Source of the DNA: Acetobacter musti
GTDB taxonomy: Bacteria; Pseudomonadota; Alphaproteobacteria; Acetobacterales; Acetobacteraceae
DNA: 64,000 nucleotides
NCBI RefSeq assembly: GCF_011516835.1
Contig: NZ_WOTB01000010.1
Coordinates: 1-64,000 of the forward strand
Reading direction: 5' to 3'
The first letter of the stretch is position 1; each line of letters opens with the position of its first letter. The notes below the pieces were generated by a model, which did no database searches, was not told where the DNA came from, and saw nothing but the letters and a program-made list of their open reading frames with translations. The position numbers and the translations under genes were made by a program. Shown here in pieces: positions 41,436 to 50,297 of this stretch.

Positions 41436-41837
41436 TCAGAACAGGATCAGACTCATCAGTCCGCCAATGATCCCCATGGTCCAGAAGACAGTCAGAACAA
41501 CACGATGGCGGATGGTTCTCTGACCGAGCACACGCATCAGCGGGTCCGGCTCTTCGGGACCGCGGGTGCGTGTCGTGGCGAGACGGGCGGTGCGATCGCG
41601 GTCATCGACATGGACGGTGGCCATCCATGTCTGGCGAAAAAGGCCGATATCCTCACGACGCCAGAGGGTTTTCGAACGGATTTTCAGCGAAGGCGGCCCG
41701 CATCGAAGCGCGATAAGGGCCAGCATCATACGGTTGCTGATCCCGAGTTCGCGGGCGGCCTCCTGCCTGTCGAGCAGTGATTTTTCCGGAAAGAGGAACA
41801 CGCTGCTGACATCAGCCGGCTCGAAAACATCATTCAT
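41436..41837 (-). CDS. small protein with HTH-like domain and C-terminal membrane helix
   Basis: 133 residues. The middle (DRQEAARELGISNRMMLAL, then CGPPSLKIRSKTLWRREDIG) resembles the winged helix of excisionase/MerR-like small DNA-binding domains. The C-terminus holds one hydrophobic segment (VVLTVFWTMGIIGGLMSLIL), so the protein would be membrane-tethered. The ATG at 41837 follows GGGGAGGAG. It heads a two-gene unit with the membrane protein downstream. A membrane-bound regulator is a possible reading, not shown. Confidence 0.68.
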   Translation of the reverse strand: MNDVFEPADVSSVFLFPEKSLLDRQEAARELGISNRMMLALIALRCGPPSLKIRSKTLWRREDIGLFRQTWMATVHVDDRDRTARLATTRTRGPEEPDPLMRVLGQRTIRHRVVLTVFWTMGIIGGLMSLILF

Positions 41838-41949
41838 GTCCGCTCCTCCCCGACAGCTCCGGTTTCTTTACGTCCCGGCTGCGCTTTTGTTGCTCTGCCC
41901 CGTGCAAATAGTCTGACTCGTCCCATATCATCACTGGCTGATACTGAAG

Positions 41950-42210
41950 ATCCACGACAAACCTTTGGAAAAACAATAAAAGTTTCCGGGGGTCGCCTTT
42001 TTTAAAAAAGGCGGTGTCTTCTGAAGCTTCCCTGAAAATCTCCTTATAATTTAAAGAGTATTTCACAGAAAAGCTTTTGAAACAGTCTCAGAGCAGGGCT
42101 CTGCCCTGCACCCGGAAGGGGTCGCGAACCCCTTCACCCCATTGTGTTCGGCAGACCGGAACCTCAGGAAACCGTGTCCCCTTAAGAAGGCATGAGGCAA
42201 AGGTCCGAAA
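41950..42210. repeat. family A copy A7 joined to family C/B module
   Basis: Copy A7 has the GGTCGCCTTTTTTAAAAAAGGCGG hairpin, CTTCTGAAGC, TATAATTTAAAGAG and the well-preserved terminal repeat GCTTTTGAAACAGTCTC ending at 42090. A C module follows at once (GCAGGGCTCTGCCCTGC, GGGGTCGCGAACCCC), then a degenerate B. Together with 41838-41949 this accounts for the 506-base gap 41838-42343; no further gene is supported there. Confidence 0.72.
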
Positions 42211-42343
42211 CCCCGGTTCCGGCGTTCCGGAACCAGACCCGCCTGAAAGAAACATGGCAGGCCCTTCAAAAACAGGCTTGCACTCAGCGCAGCGACTCAA
42301 AATCATCGGTTCACCGACAGATGCAAAGCGCATGGAGGCGACG

Positions 42344-42808
42344 TTGAATACTCGTCCGGATAAAAACGCGGTTTCGTCCCACAGACCAGACTGGCACGAC
42401 GAAGGAGGCCACGTGGCCGTCTGGCTGACTTCGGAAGACGGAGAAAAGCGCGTTCTGAGACTTGACCGTGAAGATGCGGACTTCATCCGGAAAGTCTCCG
42501 GAGACGGACAGTTCCTGACACTCGTAAAGCAGGGCCATTATGGCGAGAAAGCCGTCGTCCTCCGTTCACCCGCGCTTCATGTCCCCCAGACGACGGATGC
42601 AGACCAGGGCATCTCCGCTGGCCATCTGCTCACCGGAGAGCATGTAAAAGGACGCTATCTGCACTTCATCAATCAGGATCACAATGATCTCTGCCGGAGT
42701 AATCTGCAGTGGGACTGGCCCGATCGCAATCCGCGATATGAACCGATCGACTGGACCCTCGCTGAAAAACAGCGTCAGGCATTTCTCGCTGACGGAGGCA
42801 GTCAGTAA
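42344..42808 (+). CDS. hypothetical protein with degenerate HNH-like segment, 154 aa
   Basis: The start was set at TTG 42344 because GGAGG stands six bases upstream; ATG at 42332 is the alternative. Residues of about 95-125 (GEHVKGRYLHFINQDHNDLCRSNLQW) resemble the HNH endonuclease/AP2-type motif in which a histidine is followed by a D/N-rich loop and NL, but the first catalytic His is not evident, so nuclease activity is doubtful. The N-terminal half (VAVWLTSEDGEKRVLRLDREDADFI) is beta-rich. The stop codon TAA is partly supplied by repeat A8. Possibly a remnant of a mobile nuclease. Confidence 0.6.
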   Translation: MNTRPDKNAVSSHRPDWHDEGGHVAVWLTSEDGEKRVLRLDREDADFIRKVSGDGQFLTLVKQGHYGEKAVVLRSPALHVPQTTDADQGISAGHLLTGEHVKGRYLHFINQDHNDLCRSNLQWDWPDRNPRYEPIDWTLAEKQRQAFLADGGSQ

Positions 42809-42935
42809 GCTTTTTTCTGAAGGCTTCAGGGAACGCCGCCTTTTTGAAAAAAGGCGGCACCTAAAAACTTTTTTTATCAGGCCCTTATCGTGAAGCCCTT
42901 TTGGTCCCGGCTAAGGCAAAACAAATAACCAGGCC
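42807..42935. repeat. family A repeat fragment, copy A8
   Basis: Starts within the stop codon of the preceding gene with AAGCTTTTTTCTGAAGGCTT, followed by the GCCGCCTTTTTGAAAAAAGGCGGC hairpin, CTAAAAACTTTTTTTATC and a GGCTAAGGCAAAACAAATAACC tail related to the middle of copies A3 and A10. Confidence 0.72.
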
Positions 42936-42993
42936 TCCCCATCTGAATCCCTGCGCTCCCTTCCCCGAATCAGCCGGAAATCCGCGCCTGCAC

Positions 42994-44145
42994 TCAGGCA
43001 TCCGGCGCAAGCCGGCCACGAGACGACAGAAGAACCAGCCCGACACCCAGCCCGGCCAGAACAAGGCCCAGAGCGGAGACGGTGGTGTAACCAAAACCAG
43101 AAGAGAGAACCGCGCCTCCGATGGCCGCGCCAAGAGCATTGCCGAGATTGAAAGCACCGATATTGACGGAGGACGCAAGACCGGGCGCCTCATGGGCGGC
43201 CAGCATGGTCCGCATCTGCAGGGCGGGCATGATGGAAAAGCTGGCAATGCCCCAGAGCAGAACGCCGGTCAGCGCACCAGCCGTCGTCCGGGCGGCAAAG
43301 GGAAAGGCCAGCATGATGAGGCCGAGAACCGGAAAGAAAACAAGCAGTGTGCCAGTGAGAGACCGGTCAGCCGCCCGGCCGCCGACAGCATTCCCGATGC
43401 TGAAACCAACACCGATAAGCATAAGAGCGACGGTGATGATCGCCGGGCTGGCGTGCGTGATCGTCTCCAGCATGGGCGCGATATAAGTATAAAGCTCGAA
43501 CATCGCGCCGGCGCCGATGACAGTCAGACCGAGCGCCATGAGAACATTGGGACGGGTCATGACCCTCAGCTCAGCCATGGCATTGGGCCTCGGCCCCGCT
43601 TCGGCCAGCGGCAGGGCGGCGGTGAGAGAGACGGCGGCGACAATGCCAAGCACGGAGATGGCCGCGAAGGCCTCCCGCCAGCCCAGCGTATCGCCAAGCC
43701 ATGTAGCGGCCGGCACACCGACAATATTGGCAATCGTCAGCCCCATGAACATGGTGGCGACAGCACTGCCGCGACGGGAGCGATCAACAAGACTGGCGGC
43801 CTCGACAGCACCGAGACCGAAAAAGGCGCCATGCGCGAAGCTGGTGAGAACACGGGCAAGCAGAAGCTGCAGATAGGAGCCGCTCGCAGCAGCGGCGAGA
43901 TTGCCGGCCGTATAAAGCAGCATCAGTCCGATCAGGGCATATTTGCGCGGATAGCGGGCCAGCAGAAGCGTAATGACCGGCGCACCGCCCATGACGCCAA
44001 AGGCATAGGCACTGATCAGCCCGCCAGCCCTGGGCACGCTGACATCGACCCCCTGCGCAAGGACAGGCAGCAGGCCCATGGGGGTAAATTCCGTCACACC
44101 GATCGCGAAAGCGCCGACTGCGAGAGCGATCAGGGCTGTATTCAT
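42994..44145 (-). CDS. DHA1-family MFS exporter (AraJ/YdhP-like)
   Basis: A 12-helix inner-membrane carrier, 383 residues. The start TALIALAVGAFAIGVTEFTPMGLLPVLAQGV is characteristic of the AraJ/PbuE/YdhP exporters of sugars, purines or drugs. ARYPRKYALIGLMLLY is the motif A loop, and SSVNIGAFNLGNALGA a helix 11 signature. No regulator adjoins it. The substrate is unknown. Confidence 0.88.
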   Translation of the reverse strand: MNTALIALAVGAFAIGVTEFTPMGLLPVLAQGVDVSVPRAGGLISAYAFGVMGGAPVITLLLARYPRKYALIGLMLLYTAGNLAAAASGSYLQLLLARVLTSFAHGAFFGLGAVEAASLVDRSRRGSAVATMFMGLTIANIVGVPAATWLGDTLGWREAFAAISVLGIVAAVSLTAALPLAEAGPRPNAMAELRVMTRPNVLMALGLTVIGAGAMFELYTYIAPMLETITHASPAIITVALMLIGVGFSIGNAVGGRAADRSLTGTLLVFFPVLGLIMLAFPFAARTTAGALTGVLLWGIASFSIMPALQMRTMLAAHEAPGLASSVNIGAFNLGNALGAAIGGAVLSSGFGYTTVSALGLVLAGLGVGLVLLSSRGRLAPDA

Positions 44146-44394
44146 CCGGGAGTCTGGCCTTCTGTATCTGTCACGGTTCTGTCCATGTGACAGAGTAGTC
44201 CGTTACGGCGTCAGAACACAGACGGAAGGAGACGATTTGCCGGCAAATCGTCTTTACGGCGTGAACAGCGGCCCTCCGGCTGCCCCGCGAAAGCCAGAGA
44301 CCACCTGGCTCAGGCAAAGGTCCACGGTAATCGCTTCAGACATCCCTCCCACCACTCACAGATCACGAGCCGACATGCTCAGAAGCCGGCGTAT

Positions 44395-45840
44395 CTACAG
44401 ATCATGATCGTGCGGCGGATACACCGGACGCATATTCACAGCCGGAAGATGGCGGCCAGGACCGCCGATGATATGGCCGATCGGAGTCAGACTGTCGACA
44501 TGGTCGCAGACGATCTTGAGCACAGCGAGCATGGGCACAGAAAGAAAAGCCCCGGTGATCCCCCACATCCAGTCCCAGAACATGAGCGAGCCCATCACGA
44601 GAACAGGGTTTAACGTGAAACGCCGCGCCAGCAGCATCGGGGTGATGGTTTCACCTTCGAGCAGATGAATGCAGAGATAGATGGCCGGGGCGGCGAGCGC
44701 CTGCATGACAGAAGGAAAAGCCAGCAGGCCGACAAAGAAATAGAGCACGATGCCGGTAAACGGACCGATGATCGGAATATAATTCAGAGCGAAAGCAGCA
44801 ACGCCCCAGAGAAGCGGATTTGGAATCCCGACAAGCCAGCACTGAATGAAATTCGCGACACCGACGAGCACGTTCATCATGGTGATCGTGGCGAGATAGA
44901 CGGAAATATTGCGCTCGATGCGGGAAGCGATCTGCACGGCGCGGCGCTTGTCGTTGAAGGTCGGCATGATTTCGACGAAGCGGCGCAGCAGGCTGTCTCC
45001 CTGGGCGAGAAGAAAGAACAGCATGATGAAGAAGGTGAAGAGCTGACCGACAAAAGTCCGGGTGCCGGACAGAAGAGCCGACCCGATCGGCGCAACGCCG
45101 GCGGTAATCGGGGCCAGCGGAGCCTGCGGGGCATGATCGCCCGCCGCCACGCTGAGAAGGTTCTGAACCCGGAAATTGGTTGATTCAATGAGCTGCATGG
45201 GACCGCGCAGAATGGAGAGCTTGACCTGGGCGGCGGCAATGTCCTGCGGCAGACTGGCCAGCCAGCCCGCGGCCGGCACCGAAACAGCCATGGCAATCGC
45301 CCCGAACACGCCGAACATGGTGAGAATGAGCAGCAGGGCAACAATCGTTTTCGGCAGACGGAACCAGTGCGTGACCATCCTGACGGGCGCAACGAGCATC
45401 AGATTGGTCACGACAGCCATGACCATCGGCAGGACAATCTCGGCCGCGACCCTCAGCGTGTAGAAAACAGCCAGAACAGTGAGAATCAGCAGGCAGATCT
45501 GGGTGATACTCAGCCGGGTCCGCTGCACAGCGGCATGCATCCGCGCCTGCTGCTGACGCTCCGCCTCAACCTCATCCGCCGGACTGGCGGAAAGAACGGA
45601 AGGAGACGAGGTTTTCCGGAATTCGCCAGTTGCCGATGCTCTGACCGCCGATGCGCCGGCCGTCGAGGAGCCGGTCGCCGAAACACTCCCCGTCGAAGCA
45701 CCGGATGCCGGTGAACTGACTGACGAGGCACTGTCCGCCGACGCTCCGGATACCGATGCCCCGGACACGGACGCACCGCCGGCCAGCATACTCCCTGCCA
45801 GTGCGCTCCCTGCTCCGGGACCTGTCGCGTCGCCCTGCAT
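44395..45840 (-). CDS. AI-2E family transporter (PerM-like)
   Basis: An inner-membrane protein of the AI-2 exporter/PerM family with about eight helices; FIMLFFLLAQGDSLLRRFVEIMP and NYIPIIGPFTGIVLYFFVG with GETITPMLLARRFTLNPV are family hallmarks. The N-terminal about 85 residues are an unusual Ser/Ala/Gly-rich low-complexity tail with repeated GAS units. ATG at 45840 was chosen; a TTG at 45882 would add 14 residues. Its transport role in this organism is unproven. The C-terminus is His/Asp-rich. Confidence 0.85.
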   Translation of the reverse strand: MQGDATGPGAGSALAGSMLAGGASVSGASVSGASADSASSVSSPASGASTGSVSATGSSTAGASAVRASATGEFRKTSSPSVLSASPADEVEAERQQQARMHAAVQRTRLSITQICLLILTVLAVFYTLRVAAEIVLPMVMAVVTNLMLVAPVRMVTHWFRLPKTIVALLLILTMFGVFGAIAMAVSVPAAGWLASLPQDIAAAQVKLSILRGPMQLIESTNFRVQNLLSVAAGDHAPQAPLAPITAGVAPIGSALLSGTRTFVGQLFTFFIMLFFLLAQGDSLLRRFVEIMPTFNDKRRAVQIASRIERNISVYLATITMMNVLVGVANFIQCWLVGIPNPLLWGVAAFALNYIPIIGPFTGIVLYFFVGLLAFPSVMQALAAPAIYLCIHLLEGETITPMLLARRFTLNPVLVMGSLMFWDWMWGITGAFLSVPMLAVLKIVCDHVDSLTPIGHIIGGPGRHLPAVNMRPVYPPHDHDL

Positions 45841-46088
45841 CTCCGCCCGTCCCTCTGCCCCGGCCTGCCCCGGCTCCCGCAATCCTGCGATCCGGCGCTG
45901 CGCAACGTGCCATCAGGAAACGTGACCGTCACGTCCGCTCTGAGGTAAAACCAGACACGATGCCGTGGACCGTGCTGTCAATTCAGCCCTGCCCTGCCGT
46001 TCGGTAAAAGCGGACCTGACATGCCGGAATGGTCGACAGGACCGCCCGCACAGCAGAACCCGGCCGGAAAACCCGGAACAGTCTCTAT

Positions 46089-46691
46089 TCAGATCAGACC
46101 GCGTGACCCGATCATCGCGAAAACAGCAAGAGTCACCATGCAGGTGATCTCGTTATCGCGGATCATGCGCTTCACTTCCGTCAGCGGCAGCGTGTGACAG
46201 GTGATGTCTTCTTCAGTGGATTCCAGGTCGTTCGGCCCCTGGGTGAGCCCGGTGGCGAGATAGACATGACCGCGCTGCGTCGAATAACCGGCCCCCTGCC
46301 AGGTGATGCCGATATGCTGCATCGTGTCGGCGATCAGACCGGTCTCCTCACGGAGCTCACCGGCGGCAACCTCGTCCGGATGCGCGTCCGGCCGGGTTTC
46401 CCACATGCCCATCGGCAGTTCCCACATGCGCCGCCGGACAGGATACCGGAACTGACGGATCAGGGTGACGGTTTTCTCGCCGTCCTTTTCACCCAGCGGC
46501 AGAATGACGACAAAGTCGCCGCGCTCGACAATGCCGTAAAGTCCATCCTGACCATTGGGACGACGGATGATGTCCTCACGCAGCTTTGTCCACGGATTTT
46601 CATAGGCAATACGGGTTGAAAGTGTGACATAGCCGCCATCGTCAGGCTCATCTGCAGCCTTTTCTGCTTTCGTTGCGTTCTGTTCTGTCAT
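46089..46691 (-). CDS. Nudix hydrolase, ADP-ribose pyrophosphatase-like
   Basis: 200 residues, cytoplasmic, predicted to hydrolyse a nucleoside diphosphate linked to a sugar. The Nudix box lies around PMGMWETRPDAHPDEVAAGELREETGL; the usual Arg before Glu-Leu is Gly here, though the metal-binding ELREE residues are kept. VTLIRQFRYPVRRRMWELP resembles ADP-sugar pyrophosphatases. Single gene. Confidence 0.83.
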   Translation of the reverse strand: MTEQNATKAEKAADEPDDGGYVTLSTRIAYENPWTKLREDIIRRPNGQDGLYGIVERGDFVVILPLGEKDGEKTVTLIRQFRYPVRRRMWELPMGMWETRPDAHPDEVAAGELREETGLIADTMQHIGITWQGAGYSTQRGHVYLATGLTQGPNDLESTEEDITCHTLPLTEVKRMIRDNEITCMVTLAVFAMIGSRGLI

Positions 46692-47027
46692 GGGGGCCGG
46701 TTTCCCTTGTTCTGCGGTGCTGTGTGTTCAGAGATATGGGATTTCGGCGGATTGTGAAACAATCGGGACCAGCACACGCCGGCGAAGCGAACGGCTCCAT
46801 GGCCGCCGGTCCGCTGACAGACAACATGACGGGCAGTATGGCAGGCAATATGACGGGCGGAAATACAGGATCTTCACCGGATTTCAGCCCGTCTCCCTTA
46901 CCGCGTTCCGCCCTCTGATGCGGGCCGCGTCTTCCCGTGTCGCTTTTCTGTCTGTGATTCGGCAGGTGGCAGGCGCACAGCTGTACGCTATCACCCCGGA
47001 GCCTGATGCTGCCCGGAGTTGCCTTTC
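46692..47027. other. intergenic interval with short direct repeats
   Basis: No supported gene between the Nudix and MFS genes, which are divergent. The segment 46824-46862 has two copies of ATGACGGGC around a GGCAGTATGGCAGGCAATATG stretch, giving a short tandem pattern. It probably contains the promoters of both neighbours. Confidence 0.4.
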
Positions 47028-48236
47028 ATGACCGAGATATCCAGGCGGATATCTGAAACGACCTCCTCCGCCACGTTACGCATTCTTCCGATCGTCCTGT
47101 TCAATCTCATCTGTTACATCGTCATCGGTCTCGAAATGGCGGTCGTGCCGCTGTTCGTGCACCGCGTGCTCGGATACGGCACCGTGCTCGCGGGGTTCGC
47201 GGTCTCGGCACAGTATCTGGCGACACTGGCGACGCGCACCTGGGCCGGCAACCGCATCGACACGACAGGCGCGCGGGGCGTCGTCGTCACCGGCCTGCTG
47301 GTCGGCGGCCTGTCCAGCCTCCTGCTGGTGGCGGCGGCCCAGACAACCTCCATGCCGCTGCTCTCCCTGCTGCTGGTGCTGGGCGGACGGTTCCTGCTGG
47401 GCTTCAGCGAAAGCTGGGTCGCGGTCGGCGTCATCATCTGGAACATCTACCGGGCCGGCGCGGAAAGGACCGCGCTCGTCATCTCGCTGAACGGCGTGAC
47501 CTCCTACGGCGGAATCGCGCTCGGCGCGCCGATCGCCACGATGATCTTCGCCCAGGGAGGTCTCCTGGGCGGTCTGACAGGCGTCGGTCTGCTGGCGAGC
47601 CTCATCATGCTGGTCTGCGTTCCGCTGGCCGCACGCCACGAAACGACAGAACCCGCGCCAAAAACGAGGGCGCCGTCCTTCATGGAAGTCATCCGGGCGG
47701 TGATGCCGTTCGGGCTGGCCCTGGCCGCCGGCTCCATCGGCTTCGGCGCCATCGCGTCCTGCCTGGCGCTGTATTTCGACGCGGAACAGTGGAGCGGCGC
47801 GGCCACGGCACTGGCGCTGTTCGGCATCCTGTTCGTGATGACGCGGTTCTTCTTCTCGCACATGATCGGACGCATCGGCGGCGCCAGAGTGGCGATGATC
47901 TCGATGGCGGTCGAGGCTCTTGGCCTGTTCACACTGGCCTGGGGCCACATGCCGGTAATGGCCAATGTCGGTGCGGCCCTGACGGGAATCGGATTCTCAC
48001 TGGTGTTTCCCGCCCTGGGCGTCGAGGCGGTGGGGCGTCTGGGACCGGCCAATCGCGGCTCGGCCCTGGGCGGATTTTCCGTGTTTCTGGATCTGGCGAT
48101 CGGCGTATCCGGGCCAGGACTGGGTATGATCATCCCCCTCTGGGGCTTTCCCACGCTGTTCGTCGTCGCGGCGCTGTTCTCCGTGCTCGGCGTGGCCCTG
48201 AGCTGGATTCTGAAACCGAAGCGGAAGAAAGTCTGA
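47028..48236 (+). CDS. MFS transporter (YhhS/YfcJ-like), 402 aa
   Basis: A 12-helix inner-membrane carrier. LPIVLFNLICYIVIGLEMAVVP and FAVSAQYLATLATRTWAGNRIDTTGAR match the YhhS/YfcJ arabinose-export-like group, with GFSLVFPALGVEAVGR in the second half. The ATG at 47028 has CGGAG nine bases upstream; TTG at 47019 is less likely. Substrate unknown. Confidence 0.87.
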   Translation: MTEISRRISETTSSATLRILPIVLFNLICYIVIGLEMAVVPLFVHRVLGYGTVLAGFAVSAQYLATLATRTWAGNRIDTTGARGVVVTGLLVGGLSSLLLVAAAQTTSMPLLSLLLVLGGRFLLGFSESWVAVGVIIWNIYRAGAERTALVISLNGVTSYGGIALGAPIATMIFAQGGLLGGLTGVGLLASLIMLVCVPLAARHETTEPAPKTRAPSFMEVIRAVMPFGLALAAGSIGFGAIASCLALYFDAEQWSGAATALALFGILFVMTRFFFSHMIGRIGGARVAMISMAVEALGLFTLAWGHMPVMANVGAALTGIGFSLVFPALGVEAVGRLGPANRGSALGGFSVFLDLAIGVSGPGLGMIIPLWGFPTLFVVAALFSVLGVALSWILKPKRKKV

Positions 48237-48372
48237 AACCGTTTTTCCGCCCCCCGAAACGGGTTGGCGGAACGGTCTGTCCCTGTATCATGGCAGCACA
48301 GCCGCACCGGTTCGTGCCGAGGCATGAGCCGGCGTGCCTGTCTGTGTCCGTTTTTCAGGAGGCCGTTCATTC

Positions 48373-48966
48373 ATGTCTGCCCAAATCGCGGCTGTCGCCG
48401 TTTTCTGCGGTTCCCGTTTCGGCAATCTGCCGGCCTATCGCGAAGCGGCGGAAGCAATGGGCGCCGGTCTCGCCCGGGCCGGAATTCATCTGATCTACGG
48501 CGGCGGATATGTCGGGCTGATGGGCGCCGTCGCCGACGCAGCCATCGCGGCCGGCGGCACCGTAACGGGCATCATCCCCGAATTTCTCGAAGCACGGGAA
48601 GTCATGCACCGGGGGATCACCACCCTAGTCGTCACCACCTCGATGCACACCCGCAAGCAGCGCATGTTCGCGGACGCCGACGCGTTCGCGATTCTGCCCG
48701 GCGGGTTCGGCACCTTCGATGAGATGATGGAGATCATCACCTGGAAGCAGCTGCAGCTTCACGCCAAGCCGATTCTGATCGTCAACGTGGCGAACTGGGC
48801 CGCCCCGGCGATCGCGATGCTGGATGCCGCCGTGGCGCAGGGCTTCGCCTCACCCGAAGCCCGCGCCCTGGTCAGGGTCGTCCCGGATGTGCCCGCCGCC
48901 CTTGCCGCGATCGCCGGCACGGAACGCAGCACAATGGAAAAAGAAGGCTCGGTCGCACGTCTCTGA
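48373..48966 (+). CDS. LOG family protein (nucleotide 5'-monophosphate nucleosidase type)
   Basis: 197 residues of the lonely-guy/TIGR00730 family, which releases ribose 5-phosphate from cytokinin nucleotides or AMP. IYGGGYVGLMG at 41-51 and LPGGFGTFDEMMEIITW from 108 are the paired family motifs, with RK at 94-95 and Glu117 as likely catalytic residues. CAGGAGG precedes the ATG. It lies 136 bases after the MFS gene. In free-living bacteria the role may be nucleotide salvage rather than hormone synthesis. Confidence 0.92.
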   Translation: MSAQIAAVAVFCGSRFGNLPAYREAAEAMGAGLARAGIHLIYGGGYVGLMGAVADAAIAAGGTVTGIIPEFLEAREVMHRGITTLVVTTSMHTRKQRMFADADAFAILPGGFGTFDEMMEIITWKQLQLHAKPILIVNVANWAAPAIAMLDAAVAQGFASPEARALVRVVPDVPAALAAIAGTERSTMEKEGSVARL

Positions 48967-49052
48967 GACCCGGACAGGGGGGAAGACCAGCCTGTTCGCA
49001 CCCCGGTCCACAGGTCTGTTCAGAAGCAGTAAAGGATTTTCCTTCCCCCCTC

Positions 49053-49081
49053 TTGCCGCGGAGAACGATGGGCGGTATGAG
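49053..49081 (+). promoter_or_regulatory. putative sigma70 promoter of tRNA-Pro
   Basis: TTGCCG (49053-49058), a 17-base spacer and TATGAG (49076-49081) lie 13 bases before the mature tRNA. Confidence 0.5.
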
Positions 49082-49094
49082 CGCTCCACCCCAT

Positions 49095-49171
49095 CGGAGT
49101 GTAGCTCAGCCTGGTAGAGCACTGTGTTCGGGTCGCAGGGGCCGGAGGTTCGAATCCTCTCACTCCGACCA
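49095..49171 (+). tRNA. tRNA-Pro (CGG)
   Basis: A full cloverleaf: CGGAGTG pairs with CACTCCG, the anticodon loop TTCGGGT gives CGG, the T arm contains GGTTCGAATCC, and CCA is encoded. 77 bases. Confidence 0.95.
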
Positions 49172-49498
49172 TGGGGGTCTCTGACCCGAAAATCGCCGTT
49201 GTGAAACAGACGATCCGTCGCGAAATGACCCGGCGCGGCGCGCGGGGCTGTTCTGCGTCTGCGTCCTGCATTGTTACGCAACGGGACAAAATGCCCTTTT
49301 CCAGGCGTTATTCGGTCATAAACAGGTTATGAGTCATCGTCAGGGTGACGATTGCCGGATCCGTTCCCATATGAACGACAGGATACGATGCGGCGATCCG
49401 GCGCGGACGCTGTATGGTCGTGTCGTCCGGATTGTGATTCACCTGGCCGCAGATATCTGTACGATCTGACGCCGGATTTCGGCTTCGGGAGAAGCGCC
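49172..49498. other. intergenic interval after tRNA-Pro
   Basis: No gene is supported in these 327 bases. The stretch presumably holds the promoter and leader of the Gly-rich protein gene; I could not assign boxes. An in-frame opening from 49352 into that gene has no signal peptide and was not used. Confidence 0.4.
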
Positions 49499-50245
49499 AT
49501 GAGAGCGAACCGTTTTAAACTCTTGTCCTCCGTGCTGACCGTCATGCTCGCCGTTGATCTCGCAGGGCCGGCCTTCGCGCATGGCGGTGGTGGCGGTGGA
49601 GGCGGCCACGGTGGCGGCGGGTTCGGCGGCGGCGGCGGTGGATTCCACGGCGGTGGCGGTTTTGGTGGCGGCGGGTTCCGTGGTGGCGGACCCGGCGGCG
49701 GGGGCTTCCGTGGCGGCTATGGCGGTGGCGGGTTCCGCGGTGGTCCCGGCTGGGGTGGCGGATACCGTGGCGGTGGCTGGGGCGGCGGATGGGGCGGTCG
49801 CGGCTGGGGATGGGGCGGTTACGGCGGATGGGGCTGGGGTGGCCCAGGCTGGGGATGGGGCGGCTATCCCGGCTATTATGGCTGGGGCGGTTATCCATAC
49901 TGGGGCGGTTACGGCGGCTGGGGCTGGGGCTGGGGCTGGGGCGCGCCCTTCGCGTTCGGCTCGCTTCTCGGCCTGGCCGCAGGTGCCGCCGTCGGATCGG
50001 CCTATTCGGGTGACGGGTATTATGACGGCGGCTATGGCGGGTACGCGCAGCCTTATTACGGCTATTCTCAGGGCTATTCGCAGCCCATGCCGGCTCAGAA
50101 TTATTACCCGCAGTCTTCCTATCCGCAGCAGACTTACCCTGCCGGAACGGGTTACGTGCCGAATGCGTCGCAGGGCAGCAATGTCGTGACCTGCTCGGCA
50201 GGACTGTATTTCAACCGGCTGACGCAGAGCTGCGACCGGCCCTGA
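49499..50245 (+). CDS. secreted glycine/tryptophan-rich protein
   Basis: 248 residues. The ATG at 49499 follows CGGGAGAAG and gives a good signal peptide (LLSSVLTVMLAVDLAGPAFA, cut after about residue 27). The mature part is dominated by GGGGFRGG and then GWGWGG repeats. A hydrophobic Gly/Ala segment (LLGLAAGAAVGSAYSG) precedes a Tyr/Gln-rich tail, and the end CSAGLYFNRLTQSCDRP has two cysteines. At 49918-49941 the hexamer GGCTGG is repeated four times in frame, so slippage would change length but not frame. Likely surface or periplasmic; function unknown. Confidence 0.78.
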   Translation: MRANRFKLLSSVLTVMLAVDLAGPAFAHGGGGGGGGHGGGGFGGGGGGFHGGGGFGGGGFRGGGPGGGGFRGGYGGGGFRGGPGWGGGYRGGGWGGGWGGRGWGWGGYGGWGWGGPGWGWGGYPGYYGWGGYPYWGGYGGWGWGWGWGAPFAFGSLLGLAAGAAVGSAYSGDGYYDGGYGGYAQPYYGYSQGYSQPMPAQNYYPQSSYPQQTYPAGTGYVPNASQGSNVVTCSAGLYFNRLTQSCDRP

Positions 50246-50264
50246 CCCTGCTCCTGATCCGGCG

Positions 50265-50297
50265 CTGACCGGAGCGGTATGACGCCGCTCCGGTCAG
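50265..50297. terminator. 13-bp hairpin between convergent genes
   Basis: The perfect stem CTGACCGGAGCGG/CCGCTCCGGTCAG with a seven-base loop lies between the Gly-rich gene and the convergent transglycosylase gene, overlapping the stop codon of the latter. No T run follows, so it may need Rho or act as an RNA-stabilising structure rather than as an intrinsic terminator. Confidence 0.6.

Noticed and set aside
31000..43000. Integrated prophage or genomic island with integrase and att sites
   Set aside because: No integrase, phage structural gene or tRNA-flanking direct repeat was found; the accessory look comes from repeats and one IS.
42901..44190. 429-codon frame antisense to the DHA1 exporter
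   Set aside because: Highly charged composition without motifs, typical of a mirror frame; the minus-strand product is a clear MFS protein.
46692..47027. Short plus-strand frame with MTGSMAGNMTGG repeats
   Set aside because: No ribosome site, small size and low complexity; a short tandem-repeat explanation is enough.
50265..50297. Intrinsic terminator by the usual definition
   Set aside because: The stem is perfect but no T run follows on either strand, so it is listed only as a hairpin of likely 3'-end function.
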